Both the position numbers and the translations under genes were made by a program. 64,000 bases of DNA from contig CM028912.1 in NCBI GenBank assembly GCA_016801845.1, forward strand, positions 5,629,001 to 5,693,000, in the 5' to 3' direction. Source of the stretch: Polydactylus sextarius (lineage: Eukaryota; Chordata; Actinopteri; Polynemidae). This document shows positions 1 through 12,336 of the stretch, piece after piece. Position 1 is the stretch's first letter; every line of letters begins with the position of its first letter. A model generated the notes under the pieces. That model made no database searches, was not told the DNA's origin, and saw only the letters and a program-made list of their open reading frames with translations.

Positions 1-5
1 AAATG

Positions 6-40
<35 letters not shown>

Positions 41-829
41 GAAGAACTAAACTAGCCTGATCTGATCTCAGTGCTGAGGTAGAAACGTGGGATGAATTTG
101 AAAATCCATTGTAAAGACAGGACAATAGTGGCCAACCAGTAATAAAGCTGCACAAGACAAGTTATTGCAGCAAATTTGTCAACATACTTTGGGTTCTTCA
201 CAGTCAGTTTTGGGGGCAGCAGGTTGTAATGAGATGGCATTGTGTCAGTGATGAGAAGTTCTGGAATAATGGTGGGTGATGGTGGTTAATGGCAATGATT
301 GTGACAGCTTTAATTACAGAGAGAGATAAAGAGAGACATCCTTCACCTCTGTCAGCTCACGTGTATTAGAGGTGAAGTGTGCTGATGGTTGCTGGGAAAC
401 GAGGGGGGCGTAAGATGTGCAGTGGGGACCATCACCTTGTGATGACCAAGCATCTTTCCCTACCTTCATGTCGTAAGGCCGCTCTCAGCGTTTGTCTCTT
501 CTCTGATTAGCATTCCCAGGCCCGGCCGACTCCCCCCATAAATCCAATAATGGTCGTGAGCGTGAGTCATTGACTCGGTAAAGCTGCTGAACACGTCGTT
601 ATTGCCAACGCTACAAACATGAGAGGAGGAAGGAGGCAGAGGAGGGATGGAAAAGTGTAAAATATACTGAAAATCCCACTTGTTTGAGTGTGTGTCATAA
701 GACTATAAGTGTTTTTTGTCTGTGTAAATGAACATAATTGAGAAAGTCTTTTTTCTGCTTTACATAAGGACATTTTCTCATTCAACCCCAGTATCAGACA
801 AGTAACACATCACTGCTCTGTTCCCACAG
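1..829 (+). other. 3' part of upstream intron
   Basis: This is non-coding sequence before the first exon in the window. It opens with a run of 32 T (8-39). I looked for the expected preceding exon, which should encode the middle of Ig1 with motifs such as MWYK and EEDSIWF, and did not see it. The last 20 bases are a normal pyrimidine tract and acceptor. No other feature is supported. Confidence 0.8.
8..39 (+). repeat. Poly(T), 32 bases
   Basis: An uninterrupted run of T near the window start. Length may be unstable or affected by assembly. Confidence 0.98.
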
Positions 830-1016
830 GAACTCGACGTACTGCATGAAGGTGTCCATGTCTCTGACCGTGGCAGAAAATGACACAAACCTGTGCTACA
901 ACTCCAACATGAGACGAGCTGAGAAGGCTGAGCTCAGCAAGAGTAAAGATATTCTCTGTCCTGACATAGATGACTATGTTGAACCTGGCAAAGAGCCGGC
1001 CATCACCTGGTACAAG
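830..1016 (+). CDS. il1rapl1: IL1RAPL1-like receptor, internal coding exon (end of Ig1, start of Ig2)
   Basis: This is an internal exon of 187 bp. The acceptor is a pyrimidine-rich tract ending TTCCCACAG at 829, and the donor is GTGAGC from 1017. The first base completes a codon from an upstream exon outside the window, so the incoming intron is phase 2; 62 full codons follow and the exon ends in phase 0. The product opens with NSTYCMKVSMSLTV, the last strands of Ig domain 1. It continues through ENDTNLCYNS and EKAELSKSK and ends EPAITWYK, whose Trp is the usual core residue of Ig2. NST and NDT are N-glycosylation sequons. Family knowledge: these Ig domains are extracellular and bind a presynaptic receptor phosphatase. 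EKAELSKSK fits IL1RAPL1 as I remember it, while MSLTVAEN and CPD look more like IL1RAPL2. Membership of the family is secure; the exact paralogue is not. Confidence 0.93.
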
Positions 1017-1057
1017 GTGAGCTGCTTCTCTCACTGAGCATCTTTGTTAATGTGTGG

Positions 1058-1090
1058 TCTAATGTGACAGAGCAGCTCCGTCACATTAGA
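1058..1090 (+). repeat. Hairpin downstream of a splice donor
   Basis: TCTAATGTGAC (1058-1068) pairs exactly with GTCACATTAGA (1080-1090) around an 11-base loop. It lies 41 bases after the donor at 1017, so it would be transcribed next to the exon end. Confidence 0.9.
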
Positions 1091-1662
1091 TCACCTCTGC
1101 TGTGCGATTTCTGTATCATTTATACACATGCCTGAAGGTTCACACATGTTTTTTTTTTTTTTTTTATCTTGAATACTCTTATTTTCTGTGTATTAGAGAA
1201 AAGTAATAAGGAGGGCATCTGTCTTTGTGATTATACAACTGAGAAATATTATTGAATGGTTCATTGGTTTGTTTTCATCTAATTTCTTGGCTGTTTATGT
1301 TTAAAAGCCTTGTTGGAAATGTTGTTCCAGATCACTTGGCAGATTACGTGTGGATGCAAATGATGACAATGAATTACATAAGCCACGTTTGCTGTGTGCC
1401 ACTGTGAGAGTCATCAAAAAAGAATAAGAGCTGAGCAGAGGGCAGCCACAGAGATGGCTTTTTATAATGAACACAAAACTTGTACGAAGAGAAAATTGTG
1501 CAATGTCACTCTGTGCCCTGCGGAATGAGAGGATGTCCTCCAAATGCTCCTAGTCCCAGATCTTTATTCAGCACGCACCTTCTCCCCTCTCACCTGGATT
1601 CTTGCCTTTCCCAGGTCAGGCACAGCCCGCGGACAGCAAAGTGCATCCCTAGAAGGGCTCGG

Positions 1663-1852
1663 GGCCGACTAATCACAGGCAGATCAGCAGTAGATTAGTT
1701 GGCCGGGCTCGACCTCTAGGTTTTTCCAGAATTCAATTATGGTCTAGGTAATGACTGGGAGTGCTGGAACCCAGAGTTATTTGGACGACTGTGGAGCCAC
1801 ATTGATTGAATTCGAAGGTTTGCCGGGAGCAACGGTGGAATAGAATCCACCG
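1663..1852. other. Cluster of short inverted repeats in the short intron
   Basis: GGCCGACTAATC (1663-1674) pairs with GATTAGTTGGCC (1693-1704) with one mismatch that would be a G-U wobble. GAATTCAAT (1729-1737) matches ATTGAATTC (1805-1813). CGGTGGA (1833-1839) pairs exactly with TCCACCG (1846-1852) around six bases. The stretch has more CpG than its surroundings. It may be a decayed element or a structured intron segment; I do not recognise it. Confidence 0.5.
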
Positions 1853-2297
1853 AGCCATCGTTGTCCTTACCAGAGCACCAAGGGGCTCGAGAGTGGATCA
1901 TGTCATAGTCACTCATTGTGCCAGCACACACACACATGCACACAGATGCAACACAAATACACTTATTTTGCCAACAGAGAATACTGTAAATAACATTCAC
2001 TGTCCTCTGTGGCTAAACTGAAGTATTGAATGGAGAATATTCAGTTCAGTGCAATAAATCTTGATCAGATAAGTAGGATAATGGCTAAGCTTTATCATTT
2101 TACCATGTGGTTTTATGTCAGCGTGCCAAGATATGAGACCCTCCCACTTTATCCACTTTCTAAATGCTCAGTGACGTTTGGAAGCTTTTGTGTCCAGCTC
2201 AAACTGTTTCAAATCTTATAGATTTTAATTCATTATGAAACAAGAGTTTTGAGTAGCTGTTTAGATTTTGACCTACCTGTCCTTCTTTAATGCACAG

Positions 2298-2451
2298 GAG
2301 TGTCGTCCAAAGCAGTGGCGTGCCAGCATCATCCAGAAGAGAGACATTCTGTCAATCCAGGAAGTAAAGGAAGATGACATTGGGAATTATACCTGCGAAA
2401 TCCAGTTTGGTGGCTTTTTGGTCAGGAGGACGACTGAACTCACAGTAACTG
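2298..2451 (+). CDS. il1rapl1: IL1RAPL1-like receptor, internal coding exon (rest of Ig2)
   Basis: This is an internal exon of 154 bp. The acceptor ends TGCACAG at 2297 and the donor is GTAAGT from 2452. It enters in phase 0 and leaves in phase 1: 51 codons plus one base. It starts ECRPKQWR, directly after the WYK of the previous exon, and ends RRTTELTVT. The motif DIGNYTC is the classic D-x-G-x-Y-x-C signature of an Ig-fold F strand and carries the closing cysteine of Ig2; NYT is also a glycosylation sequon. The segment GGFLVRRTTELTVT closely follows IL1RAPL1 as remembered, where IL1RAPL2 has a less similar sequence. Its length is not a multiple of three, so skipping it alone would break the frame. 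The 1,281-bp intron before it is short compared with the two that follow. Confidence 0.94.
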
Positions 2452-4903
2452 GTAAGTTTTGGGTAGAAAAAGAAACATTCAACCAAAAAGCGTATGAAAG
2501 TCTACTCGAAATTGTACTGATTATGTGAGCAGAGCAGCAGTTAAAACTGTCAAATGCTTTTGCAGAAAAGAAATAGATGTTAGCAAACACACACGTATAC
2601 ACACACAATACCAAGCACTGCAGCGATGTCCTGCTGCTGTGTTAATTGCTGGGAGAGGTAGAATGCTGTGGTCTGGCCTCTATCCCTTCATCTAACTCAG
2701 CACTTTCTCGCCATCCAAGCAGTGTTGAAATATTTAAGGCTATAGGCTAAAGCCCCTCACACAGAGAGCTAAAGAGCCAAGGACCAAGGTCAGGAGATTA
2801 ACTGTGCACTTAGTCTGCTCTCTGTTTCTATCCATCTCCCTTTCTCTCCTTCTCTCTCTCTGTCTCTCTCTTTGTCTTGCACAGCTACAAGGTGAGCACA
2901 TAAATAAATGCCTTCATGTGTTCTTTATTACTGTGAGTATTTTACCAGGTCAACTATTTGGATCACAGTTGATGAAAAGGTCAAAACCATTTTTCCCTTC
3001 TACTTTCTGTCATATCACTGTCTTTTTGAAGCTACATATGATATCACGTGATGCAAATTGTGGTGACATTGTGCTCATTGCTTGACCTCAACTTTGGGAT
3101 TATATGGCAACAAACAGTGTGGATAGTCCAAGTGTTGATGTGTGTATAGTCTATATCGTCAGCAACTTAATCGTTGATTAGTATCTTGTGTGTTTATTTG
3201 TGTAACTGGTCATTGGTCTTGTGTGATATTGTGGTGATAGCAGTGTGAGGTAATGGGGCTATTTGCCATCCAGGAAAGATCAACCAGGGAGATACTGTAC
3301 ATACTTCAACCAGAGCAGGGCTTTCTGTTGGATAGGGTGACCATGTGATTTCAAGGGGGGCGTGGCTTTGAAATTGGCTGATCTTGTGATTGATAGAGCA
3401 GCATTTTATCGCGGACGTTCAGTAAGTATGAGGCAGGTAGGAGGTAGATGCAGCAGATGGAATTTTATCACCATTACCATCACAGTAGAGTACTACTGTG
3501 CTCAGCATTTCCAGGATTCCCTGTAAATAACCTAAATTAGAAATTGCTTTGGGACATACGGAAGGGGCATATTATTATTATATAAAATGTGAGAGGCCAG
3601 TAACAGCAGTAGGTCCACTGGGTCCTTAAACATTATGAAGTTATGTGTCACACTTTAAAGGAGCGCTTCGCCTAATTCATAGGATGCGTAATTTCCTCCC
3701 TAACCTTTGTGATATCTGTCTGTAAACTGTTTTGTGATGTGAATGCAAGTAAACATATTTAATATGTAAGAGTGTGTGCATATAAAAGAGTTTGAGAACC
3801 ATGTTATTTATATGTTGTATGTACTTAGGCTGCATCCTTGTGTGTCTGTTTGCCTGTCACCATGACCTCAATGTTCTTCAATGATGGCGGCCATAAAAAG
3901 TTTATTGTGTATATAAATATACATGGTCAACAGTGATGGTACAGAGAGGAGGAGGGAGAGATACGGGAACCAGAGAAAAAACCCACTGGTCAAGTGAAAG
4001 TCTTTAGTCTTTAATTGTCCTTCTCTTTCAATATATGAGTCCTGCATGTTGCTGGTATGTAATGCGAGGTGTGAATATACAATAAGCCTGACTGAACAAC
4101 AGGGGCAAGAGCAGTGAACACGAGGGAGTCAGTGAGAAAGAAATAAGTAATTTTACATTTGATTTTTTTCTCATTTTGAACTTATTTTCCATCGTAGTTT
4201 CTTGTATGCCTCAGTCATGCATGCATGCACACTTATAGTGTACTTGCACACTGATATAGAGCCACAGAGTAACCACTCTGTGCATGTTTTGCATAATGAA
4301 AATGTCTATAAATCATCAAAAACACTGGAAGGAATTTCTGTGACACACAAGGAACAATGTTCTATAGGTATAATGCAGCAGATTAATGTGGGAATCCCTA
4401 GATTGTTTCTCTTTTCATGGTACATGTAATAATTTACATGAAGCACATTTCCAAATGAAGACAAGGCTCAGTGTTCTTGTAAACTGTGTAAATATAACTG
4501 ATCCATTGTCCCATATTCAGTAGAAAGGTTGCAACCAACAGATAATTGAGTATGTAGACACATTATTTTTAAACATGTACCTGTATCAGTTCATTCCAGC
4601 CCTTTTCAGTGTTATGATATCCTGCTAGTATTAGATCAGCTCATCCTCACCATAGGCTCCTTTAATAATAAACCTACACCATCATCCTCTCAAGTGGGTG
4701 TGAGATTATCCACATTTTATCACATCCTGTTAAAACCGACATTGCCTGGACAGCAAGCATAAAAGGCCAAACTACGTCTGCGATCCAAGGGCTAATGTTG
4801 TAGTTTATTTGATAGGCCAAGAGGATGAAGGAGGTCATTAAGTTTAACTGATCTTAAATATAATGCAATAGAAACTGGCCTTTGCTTTGACTTGCTGCAA
4901 AAT

Positions 4904-4948
4904 TGTGTGTGTGTGTGCGTGTGTGTGTGTGCGTGGTGTGTGTGTGTC
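4904..4948. repeat. Imperfect (GT)n microsatellite
   Basis: GT repeats interrupted by GCGT and GGTG. Confidence 0.95.
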
Positions 4949-6766
4949 TCATTTTCTGACCCTGTTGCACCATGTAACAGCCTCCATTGGAGGCAGTGGA
5001 GGAGCTGCTATCTGAACTGAGGTCAGTCTTGTAATAGAGGTTAACTATGGGCATAAACACAGACTTGCCCAGATCAGCCAGATCCAGGAATACCTTAATC
5101 AAGCGCCGATGCTCCCCAGGTTAATAGAAATGTAAAAGAAACAGCGACCCCTCGCCTTATTTTATGTTCTTTCCAGTTTATGTCAGGGTGTATTTAAATA
5201 TTCTGGTCTTACCTTCAGCATGTGGCAATGAGGAGGAAGAGTCTTTGAAATGAGGGGGTGTGTATTGAAAATAAAAACGCTATTATCAACAGATGGAGGG
5301 ATTTGTTTTCTCTTTCCCCTCTATAGACCTTCACCTCAACCCCCCATCTGTACAGAGAGTGCTTTCTTGTGTACTGTTATAATTGATTCATAGCAGCGGC
5401 AGGTTTTCTATTTCCCAGTTCCCTTGAGGAATACAGAGTATGGTCAGATTAGTCTACTCTTGTGTTTACTTCTGTCTACTATCAGAGACATGCAAAGCAA
5501 CACCTCAACTGAAACCACAACCCAGTTATGACTAATTGATACATGCATGTAAAGTATGGGCCACCCACTGTACAAGCTTATGTGTTTGTCTTCTTAAAGT
5601 TATATGTGCATGCTTACAAGTGTGTGGTGTGATATGTCTGTTTTTTAATAGTATATCTTAATCATTTCTGCGGCACCTTTTATGGTTCTCCCAGGCCTCA
5701 TTCAAACACTGCGATGGTAATGCTACAATACTGTAACACCAGATAAAAGCGCTGTTCGGCTGATGTATGCGGCTCCTTCTGTGTTCTGTAGGAAGGAAAA
5801 TATTATACACAGAGCTGAGAAGGATAAAGAGAACAGGGGAGTGAAAGTGACTGATAACAGCAAAGGAGAGAGAGGAAAAGAGATAGAAAGAATGAAAAAG
5901 ATAGAGCAGTCGCTGCTCCTGTATCTTATCTGTATTCGTCGCCAATGTTTCCCGGCGGAAACAGTGTGTCCAGGACTATAAACAGACTATTATCCCAGTG
6001 TTTATCACAGTGCACATTACCGTTTGCCTCTGTCGGACTTACTGTAATGGAGTCGTTTGGTTTGATGGATGCCTCGGGCGTGGGTTTCTATCTATTGCTC
6101 CCATTATACCTCTGTCTGCATCCACTCATTGTAGAAATGTCTGTCTGCACATTCGGCATAGCCTGCAAGCTTGGTGATTGAGGTTATGGCCAATGTAAAT
6201 GTACCATTTGGCACAACGAATTGGAGGTACAGAGGGCAAGAGGAAATCGAGGAGAGGAATCATGTACTTTACATTGCCTCCTGTAGAATAACCACAGTAA
6301 GCAGGGAGATGCTTGGGAAGCTTAGTATGCACTGTGGATGAATATATACTATGTGTGAAAATAAAAGAAGTGAATGTTGTGGGTGTTTCATTTGTTTCCG
6401 AGTGGTGTTTGCTTTATTCCCTGCTCTCTGCAATGGAAATGTGTTCAGCGCTTACAGTTCATCCATCAGGGTTTGTAGTAACCTGACTGCCCTTGCCTCT
6501 CCAGGCTGGATCCCACATTTGAGACAGGACACCATGCATACTGTATGTGCGGTGCATGCGGGGGATTGTGTACGTGTGTTAGAAGGATCTTGTTTGTATG
6601 TGTAATGAGAAGAACGAGGTGTGGAGAGGTGATCCAGGACATCGTCTCATCGCAGTAAAAGGTTCCTTACAGTTCTTCTGCTGCAGGGTCACCTTCAGAA
6701 GCACGGACACTTACAGTCTTATAAAATGTTACTGCCTGTGCGCACATTTGTGAGCAGGACTGAGTG

Positions 6767-6803
6767 ATTTATTTATTTATCTATTCATTTATTTATTTAT
6801 TAT
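6767..6803. repeat. (ATTT)n tetranucleotide repeat, interrupted
   Basis: ATTT units interrupted by ATCTATTC near 6779-6787. Confidence 0.9.
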
Positions 6804-8452
6804 GGCGATAGCATGACACTCCCTGACCAGCTGAGCTTAATCTCACCACAGTGGATGTTGAAACTACCATAGAAGACGGAGGCAGAAGCAGTCAGCAGAG
6901 ACACACGAGGAAAGAGGACTGTGGCGTCCACGCCTCCTCCATCTGTTCTCCTGTCTGACAGTGTGAAGGTGGATAGATGGATGGAGAGGCAGCGATTAGC
7001 GCTGATATTATCCAAGAGAGAGCAGGGAGAAGAAGAACAAGTGGGGCGAGATAAGAGGCGCAGGGTGAGAAAATGAGATTGGGGGTTTTGCTCTCCACTG
7101 AAACCCCCCCATCTCTCAGTCTATATACTTGAGCCTTGTGTGAATACATCGCACCTGTGTCGCTTGAGATGTGCCGGCCTGTCGTGTTCGCGCTAAACAC
7201 TCGGTCTCAGCTACATGTCCTTGGGGAGAAAATGATAAAATCACACTTGAGATAAGTGCTACTCCAGCAGTTGACTTTTCTTGACTCCACCTACACTCAT
7301 GCTCTTGTGTGCACACACACACACACACATCAATCATACACATGAGGGGCCAGTGCACACAGTGTGAATAGACAACCTGCTGTCATCAGTGTAACATGTA
7401 TATAGTCTAGTATGAGGATGCATATGGAGCACGTATGGCCATTCCTTTGTGAAGCCTATAAATTTAATGAGCAGCTGACGTTCTCGTGAAATCAGTATTA
7501 ACCACTGTAGGGTGGAGCAGCATGACTCATTAATTTGAGGTCAACTATCTATAACTAAAGTCTTTTTTCTTTCCATGTCTCTCTTCTTCATCCCTAACCT
7601 CTCCACCCCACCCTCACCCCTCCTTCGCCTTGCCTCCCCCTCATCCCATCTCTCAAGTGTTCTCCAACTCGCTTCATCTCTATTCACCAGCAGTTCTCTA
7701 AGACTCTACGCAGGCCAGGGTTCACATTGTTTTAATTCAATTAAAATTGACATCAGTCTGCATGTGATGAACGAAATTTACATTCTCCACAATTAATCTT
7801 GTCTGACCTACCCCTGACTCCACCACTCCTTCAACCACCCACCCACACATACACTCACGCATGCACTCACACATACACTCACACGCCCTCAGTCTCTTGG
7901 TTATTATCATTATCTACGGGTATGAATTAAAATTACAATTCTGTCTTATGGTGCCTTTTGAAGTGCGGGTCAATGATTAAACAGTGTTTCTCTGTGCCTG
8001 CGCATATCTGCAAAACAGATGCTTTACACTTATATTTTAGACACCAGTCTCTGTTTGCTGAAAAGCTGTAATACAGATGAGATGAGTAGCTGTATTTACT
8101 GTAGCAGACATATCTTGAAAAGTACTTGACATTACTGGTCATGGCTTTGCAGATGCCACACAGCTCCTGATAACACGAGCACCTTAAAATCTCCTCTTCT
8201 GCTTGAAAGACATCAGTATCTGTATATCACTAATCTTGCTTCAGAAAAAAAAATTCTAGTGTTGGATGTAAAAATATTCTTTAAGGAACAGTGACTGACT
8301 TAAACCAAAGAAATTATTGATGCTGACAAGAATTTTAACTGACACCATCATCATATTTCACAAATATAATGCTTTCTTTCCCAGTAGCATTTAAAAACAT
8401 AACACTAAAGTTGACACTATATCCTATTTATTGGTATTTCTGGTAAAAGGAT

Positions 8453-8488
8453 CATATGACTCATATGGCTCATATGACTCATATAACC
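8453..8488. repeat. Four-unit 9-bp tandem repeat
   Basis: The unit CATATGACT occurs in positions 8453-8461 and 8471-8479. The variants CATATGGCT (8462-8470) and CATATAACC (8480-8488) complete the four units. Confidence 0.9.
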
Positions 8489-8494
8489 AGACAA

Positions 8495-8590
8495 ATATGA
8501 GAGTTTCATCAGTCTTCTTATCTAACTCTTGACAAGTGAGTGAATAAGCGAGTGAATAATTTATTTAAGTATTTAACTCCTCCTTTAATT
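8495..8590. repeat. End fragment of the same fish repeat type as at 61.3 kb
   Basis: TTCATCAGTCTTCTTATCTAA, CTCTTGACAAG and GAATAAGCGAGTGAATA resemble the opposite end of the repeat seen at 61335-61590, in inverse orientation. The fragment is short and diverged. It lies directly after a small tandem repeat (8453-8488). Confidence 0.4.
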
Positions 8591-9117
8591 TTGTGACCAT
8601 GGAATGTGTATTATTTCTGAGATACTTTCAGTTTTTATGGAGCGAGTTGATTTTACAGGTCAGGAGAAGGCCGTCTTCTTCAAATACTCAGAATTCAATT
8701 AAACAATAGAGCACTTGGAATTCATTTTGATTCAGATTAATCTGAAGATTAAATATTGAACTTTAACTTAAGTGTTAAAATGAATAATTTCAATATTCAA
8801 TATTATGCCCTCACTAACTTTTCTCTGAATAGTTATTTATTTTGTCTAATTATGAACTAAGCTGAGGTTTGTGAAACTATTTCAAAATGCTTGCGATCTG
8901 CCAAGTTGCCTTGACAAACATTTTCATGAGGACTACCCTTGGAGATCTGCTTAAATTCTGCAGGCCGACCACTCACTAGTGAGATACAAAAAAGCGGTGG
9001 TTAACAGAAAATAAAAAATAAAAAAACAGAAAAAACAAGGCTATTCTCCTCCTAACACAAATCGCCCATGTTAGTTCATCATTTCGCTTTCAATCCTCTG
9101 CCTCTGGAGAGGATAAA

Positions 9118-9148
9118 TCTCTCTCTCTCTCTCTGTCTCTCTCTCTCT
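9118..9148. repeat. (CT)n microsatellite
   Basis: CT repeats with one GT interruption. Confidence 0.95.
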
Positions 9149-10714
9149 AAGTATGTAGCTTATTATCTTAACACACATGCTCAAGCAGCTTCAATAAACC
9201 TATAATTTTGATTCAATCTTATATCCAGTCTCTGCTCAAAAAGATAAGGTTCATTTGAACTGTCTGCTGAGATAGTGGCACACACATAGTTCAAAGCCAA
9301 CATGTCAATTACTGTACAGTTTTGAACCGTAAAGCAGGGTTGGAGCTGTGCAACCAACCTCAATGTGCATCTTCAAGCACTTTCTCTAAAAGTAATTTAG
9401 TTTCTTTTTTGGATCTAAGTCCTAATACACAAGGTCCACACTCCTACCTGCTAGTCTGCCATGTCTTCAGTTCACTGCTACTGAACCAGGATTAGAACTG
9501 CTACATACCCACACGCAGCCTTAATGTATGTACTTGTTATGTTTATAAATAAACCCTCATTTTATATGTATACAGTCTTATGTTTAATTTATACTGTATC
9601 TCATCCCAACGTTGTTTAAATCTTTTATCCTATGTTCTATATTTATGATGAGTGCTCTTATTGGTGAGCTGACCTGTTTCCTAGTTTAACACAATGCACT
9701 GATCCTGTGAATCAACCTACACACGATTTATAAAACTGAACTGACCTGAACTGATCCAAAATAATAACACGCATGGAATTTGAACCCTACATGTGAATTA
9801 CTGTGCAATTTGAAACGTTCTGGTTTCTATACCTTCGTCTTTGAACACAGCAGTAGCTGCAGCCGCACTAATGACCTCAGTGTGAGCTTTAAATTGAATG
9901 ACTAGTAGGGAAGTTTTGTGGGTGAGCATAAAACACCTTGTACTTACATCAGTGACTTTTTTTTCCCATTCACTGTTTCCCTGCCTCTTATGTGTTCACT
10001 AATGAAGTCGCAATACAATGTTGGCCATTTTGACACAGCTCATGTTATGGCCTTTATTGCTCTGATCTCTCTGCAATCCCTGTTCTCCTTGCCGGTGGTA
10101 ATTGGCCCCTCGTGTCCTAACTCACATTTCCCTGAAGAAATGTTCCTTATGTCTCCTTTTCTTCCCTTTCCATTCCTTTCCTTTATTTTCCATTCCTTCC
10201 TTTTCTCCAGTCAGTGATCACCAAACTGTGGGTCTGTAGGTGCTGTTTCAGTAGAAGAAGTTTGCTTACAGCTCTGTTATTATCAGAATAGTGCCAGCTC
10301 CAGTATGGTTCCCTGACAGGATATGAAAAGGCTGAAGGTCAATTAAAGGGCCCTAACTAGCCCTCTCATTATACAGTGTCCTTAAGAAAAGAACACTAAA
10401 AAAAAACCTCCCTCCAATTAAAAGATAAGAAGGTGACCATTAACAACCACAGGGGACGGTGACAGAAAATAGAGAGATTGTCACACATTTGATCTGAGCC
10501 GCGAAGCAGCTATGAACACACTCTTCAGCTCTTCACTAAGCCCTGAAGTGTCCACATTAATGAAGGGCTGCTGTGTGTGTGTCCGTGGGTATATTTGCAT
10601 GCACTTGGAGGCATATGTTATAATATATGTGTGCAGCAATAGAATGTGAATGTAATGTGTTTTACAGACAGTGTGGAAAAATGTGAGGATGTGGAAGGTA
10701 TCTGTTTTCCCCAG

Positions 10715-10715
10715 T

Positions 10716-10746
<31 letters not shown>

Positions 10747-10786
10747 GGTTTGGTTTTTTGGGTTTCTTTTGTTTTGTTTTTTTTTC
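10715..10786 (+). repeat. T-rich (TTTG/TTTTG)n tract
   Basis: A T run followed by TTTG, TTGG and TTTTG units. This explains the low-complexity open frames on both strands here. Confidence 0.9.
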
Positions 10787-11552
10787 CAGTGAGGAGATGA
10801 TAATTGTTTTTCCTGTCAACGCTGCACAAACCAAAATAAAGCATGCGACTATACATGAGGTTCAATTATGTCAAATGTCTGACATCATCTGTACTCCCAT
10901 TTTTTCTGTATTTCTTTGTCTCTCCGTACACCCCCGCCTTTGGCTCTTTTTCCCCCTGGAGTTATGGAGTTTCATAAGGTTGATGCAACGCTCACCCTTT
11001 CCTTGTCACTCAGTGCTCTAAATCATACATAAAATGTGCAGTCAATGCCTTGCAGCCCTGGGGTGGAGACACACAGAGATCTCTGTTAAAGCTATCTGCA
11101 CAGGAAAAGCTCTCACTGTGTGTATTTAGTGTCGTTCTGGCATGTGCGTGTGTTTGCGTGCGCACATATTTGTATTTGCATTATCCTGCCCACTCTCCTC
11201 AGGTGCACTGAATAGCATACAGTGTGTATGTCCTACATCATATTTGTTTTGGACCCAATAGCAATGACTCACTGAATGTCAGTTATGTCAAAATGAGGTT
11301 GTTTTTTTTTTATTTTATTTTTTCCTCTTTCAATTCTTTCCAGTAAGACCGTGACTAAATGCCTTAACTGTCATTACCATTTTGTGTTGCCACCACTTTC
11401 CATGGCACACAATGGAAATGATGTCTTTACAGCAGCATTGCTGCTTCCCTTGTGCTCTCCTTTTCTCCTCTGGCATCCTTGCTCAGTTAGAGACGCTGTC
11501 CAGGAAGCCAGTGTCAGCATCTACAATTTAGCTTTCAGTGTCTGTGCTTCTG

Positions 11553-11553
<1 letters not shown>

Positions 11554-11592
<39 letters not shown>
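11554..11592. repeat. (TG)n microsatellite
   Basis: About 19 uninterrupted TG units. Confidence 0.97.
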
Positions 11593-11593
<1 letters not shown>

Positions 11594-12077
11594 ACTGCAG
11601 CTGTACATCTGCTGTATGTACACACCTGTGAGTGTGTGTGTACTGTATTTACTCTTCTGTGGATGCCAGCGGAGGCAGGTGGTTTGACCTAAAATGTATT
11701 TCACAGTTTGTTTGTTTGTTTTTGCTGTTTTGTTTTTGTGTTGACTGTATTATATCATGATATTACAGAATTAAAAAGGACAGTTCATTCCAAACGTGAT
11801 TGTCTAGTTGAAAAAGAAAATCCTCCACTTTGAGCTGTTTGTTACTGTGTCAGTGAAAATCAGCAAAAGAAGATGGCCATGTTGTATTTGTGTATTTTTC
11901 TATGGAGTGTTGTATTTTATCTTCACTGAACAGAAGCAAGCACAATCAGAGGTTTGCAGGAAAATATGTGGAAATACTCACCTTTCAGTATCTGACACGT
12001 TTCTGTCAGTTCTTCAATTGATGGGGCTGCAACAGCAAACACTAGTTCACACAGTCAGTCAGTGTGAGGGGAAAATG

Positions 12078-12080
<3 letters not shown>

Positions 12081-12120
<40 letters not shown>
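12081..12120. repeat. (AT)20 microsatellite
   Basis: Uninterrupted AT dinucleotides, about 215 bp upstream of dispersed repeat A copy 1. Confidence 0.97.
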
Positions 12121-12123
<3 letters not shown>

Positions 12124-12336
12124 CTGAATTTTTACTGATAAAGGTTCCAAAGCTGAAGCACAGACATCATCACCCTCGTGCTGACGATATACTAATGTTG
12201 GCTTCCTTCACATTTGACAATTATAAAAATGTGTATATTTCACTGGCAAACATAGTGACTAAAATAAATTATTCATAAAATGTTTTCGTAGACTATCAGA
12301 AAATAAAGTCAGTCTTTTCATTTAATATTAACCTTG

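Larger units (their letters stand above)
1017..2297 (+). other. Short intron (1,281 bp) between the Ig1/Ig2 exons
   Basis: The boundaries are a GTGAGC donor and a TGCACAG acceptor. The intron contains a hairpin 41 bases after the donor (1058-1090), a run of 17 T (1149-1165), a structured and CpG-containing stretch (about 1610-1910), and a short CA-rich segment near 1925-1950. No coding signal is recognisable; open frames on either strand in 1480-2020 match nothing I know. Confidence 0.85.

Noticed and set aside
1737..2021. Open frames on both strands in the short intron as an alternative exon
   Set aside because: The minus frame includes a Cys/Val CA-repeat part; no match to the gene family and no convincing splice pair.
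9293..9825. Two similar stretches (near 9300 and 9789: ACATGT, AATTACTGT, TTTGAA)
   Set aside because: Similarity is only about 28 bases with gaps; too weak to call a repeat.
10481..11021. Overlapping open frames of about 116 codons on both strands
   Set aside because: Both run through the T-rich tract at 10715-10786, giving Lys/Asn/Gln or Phe/Val/Cys low-complexity protein.
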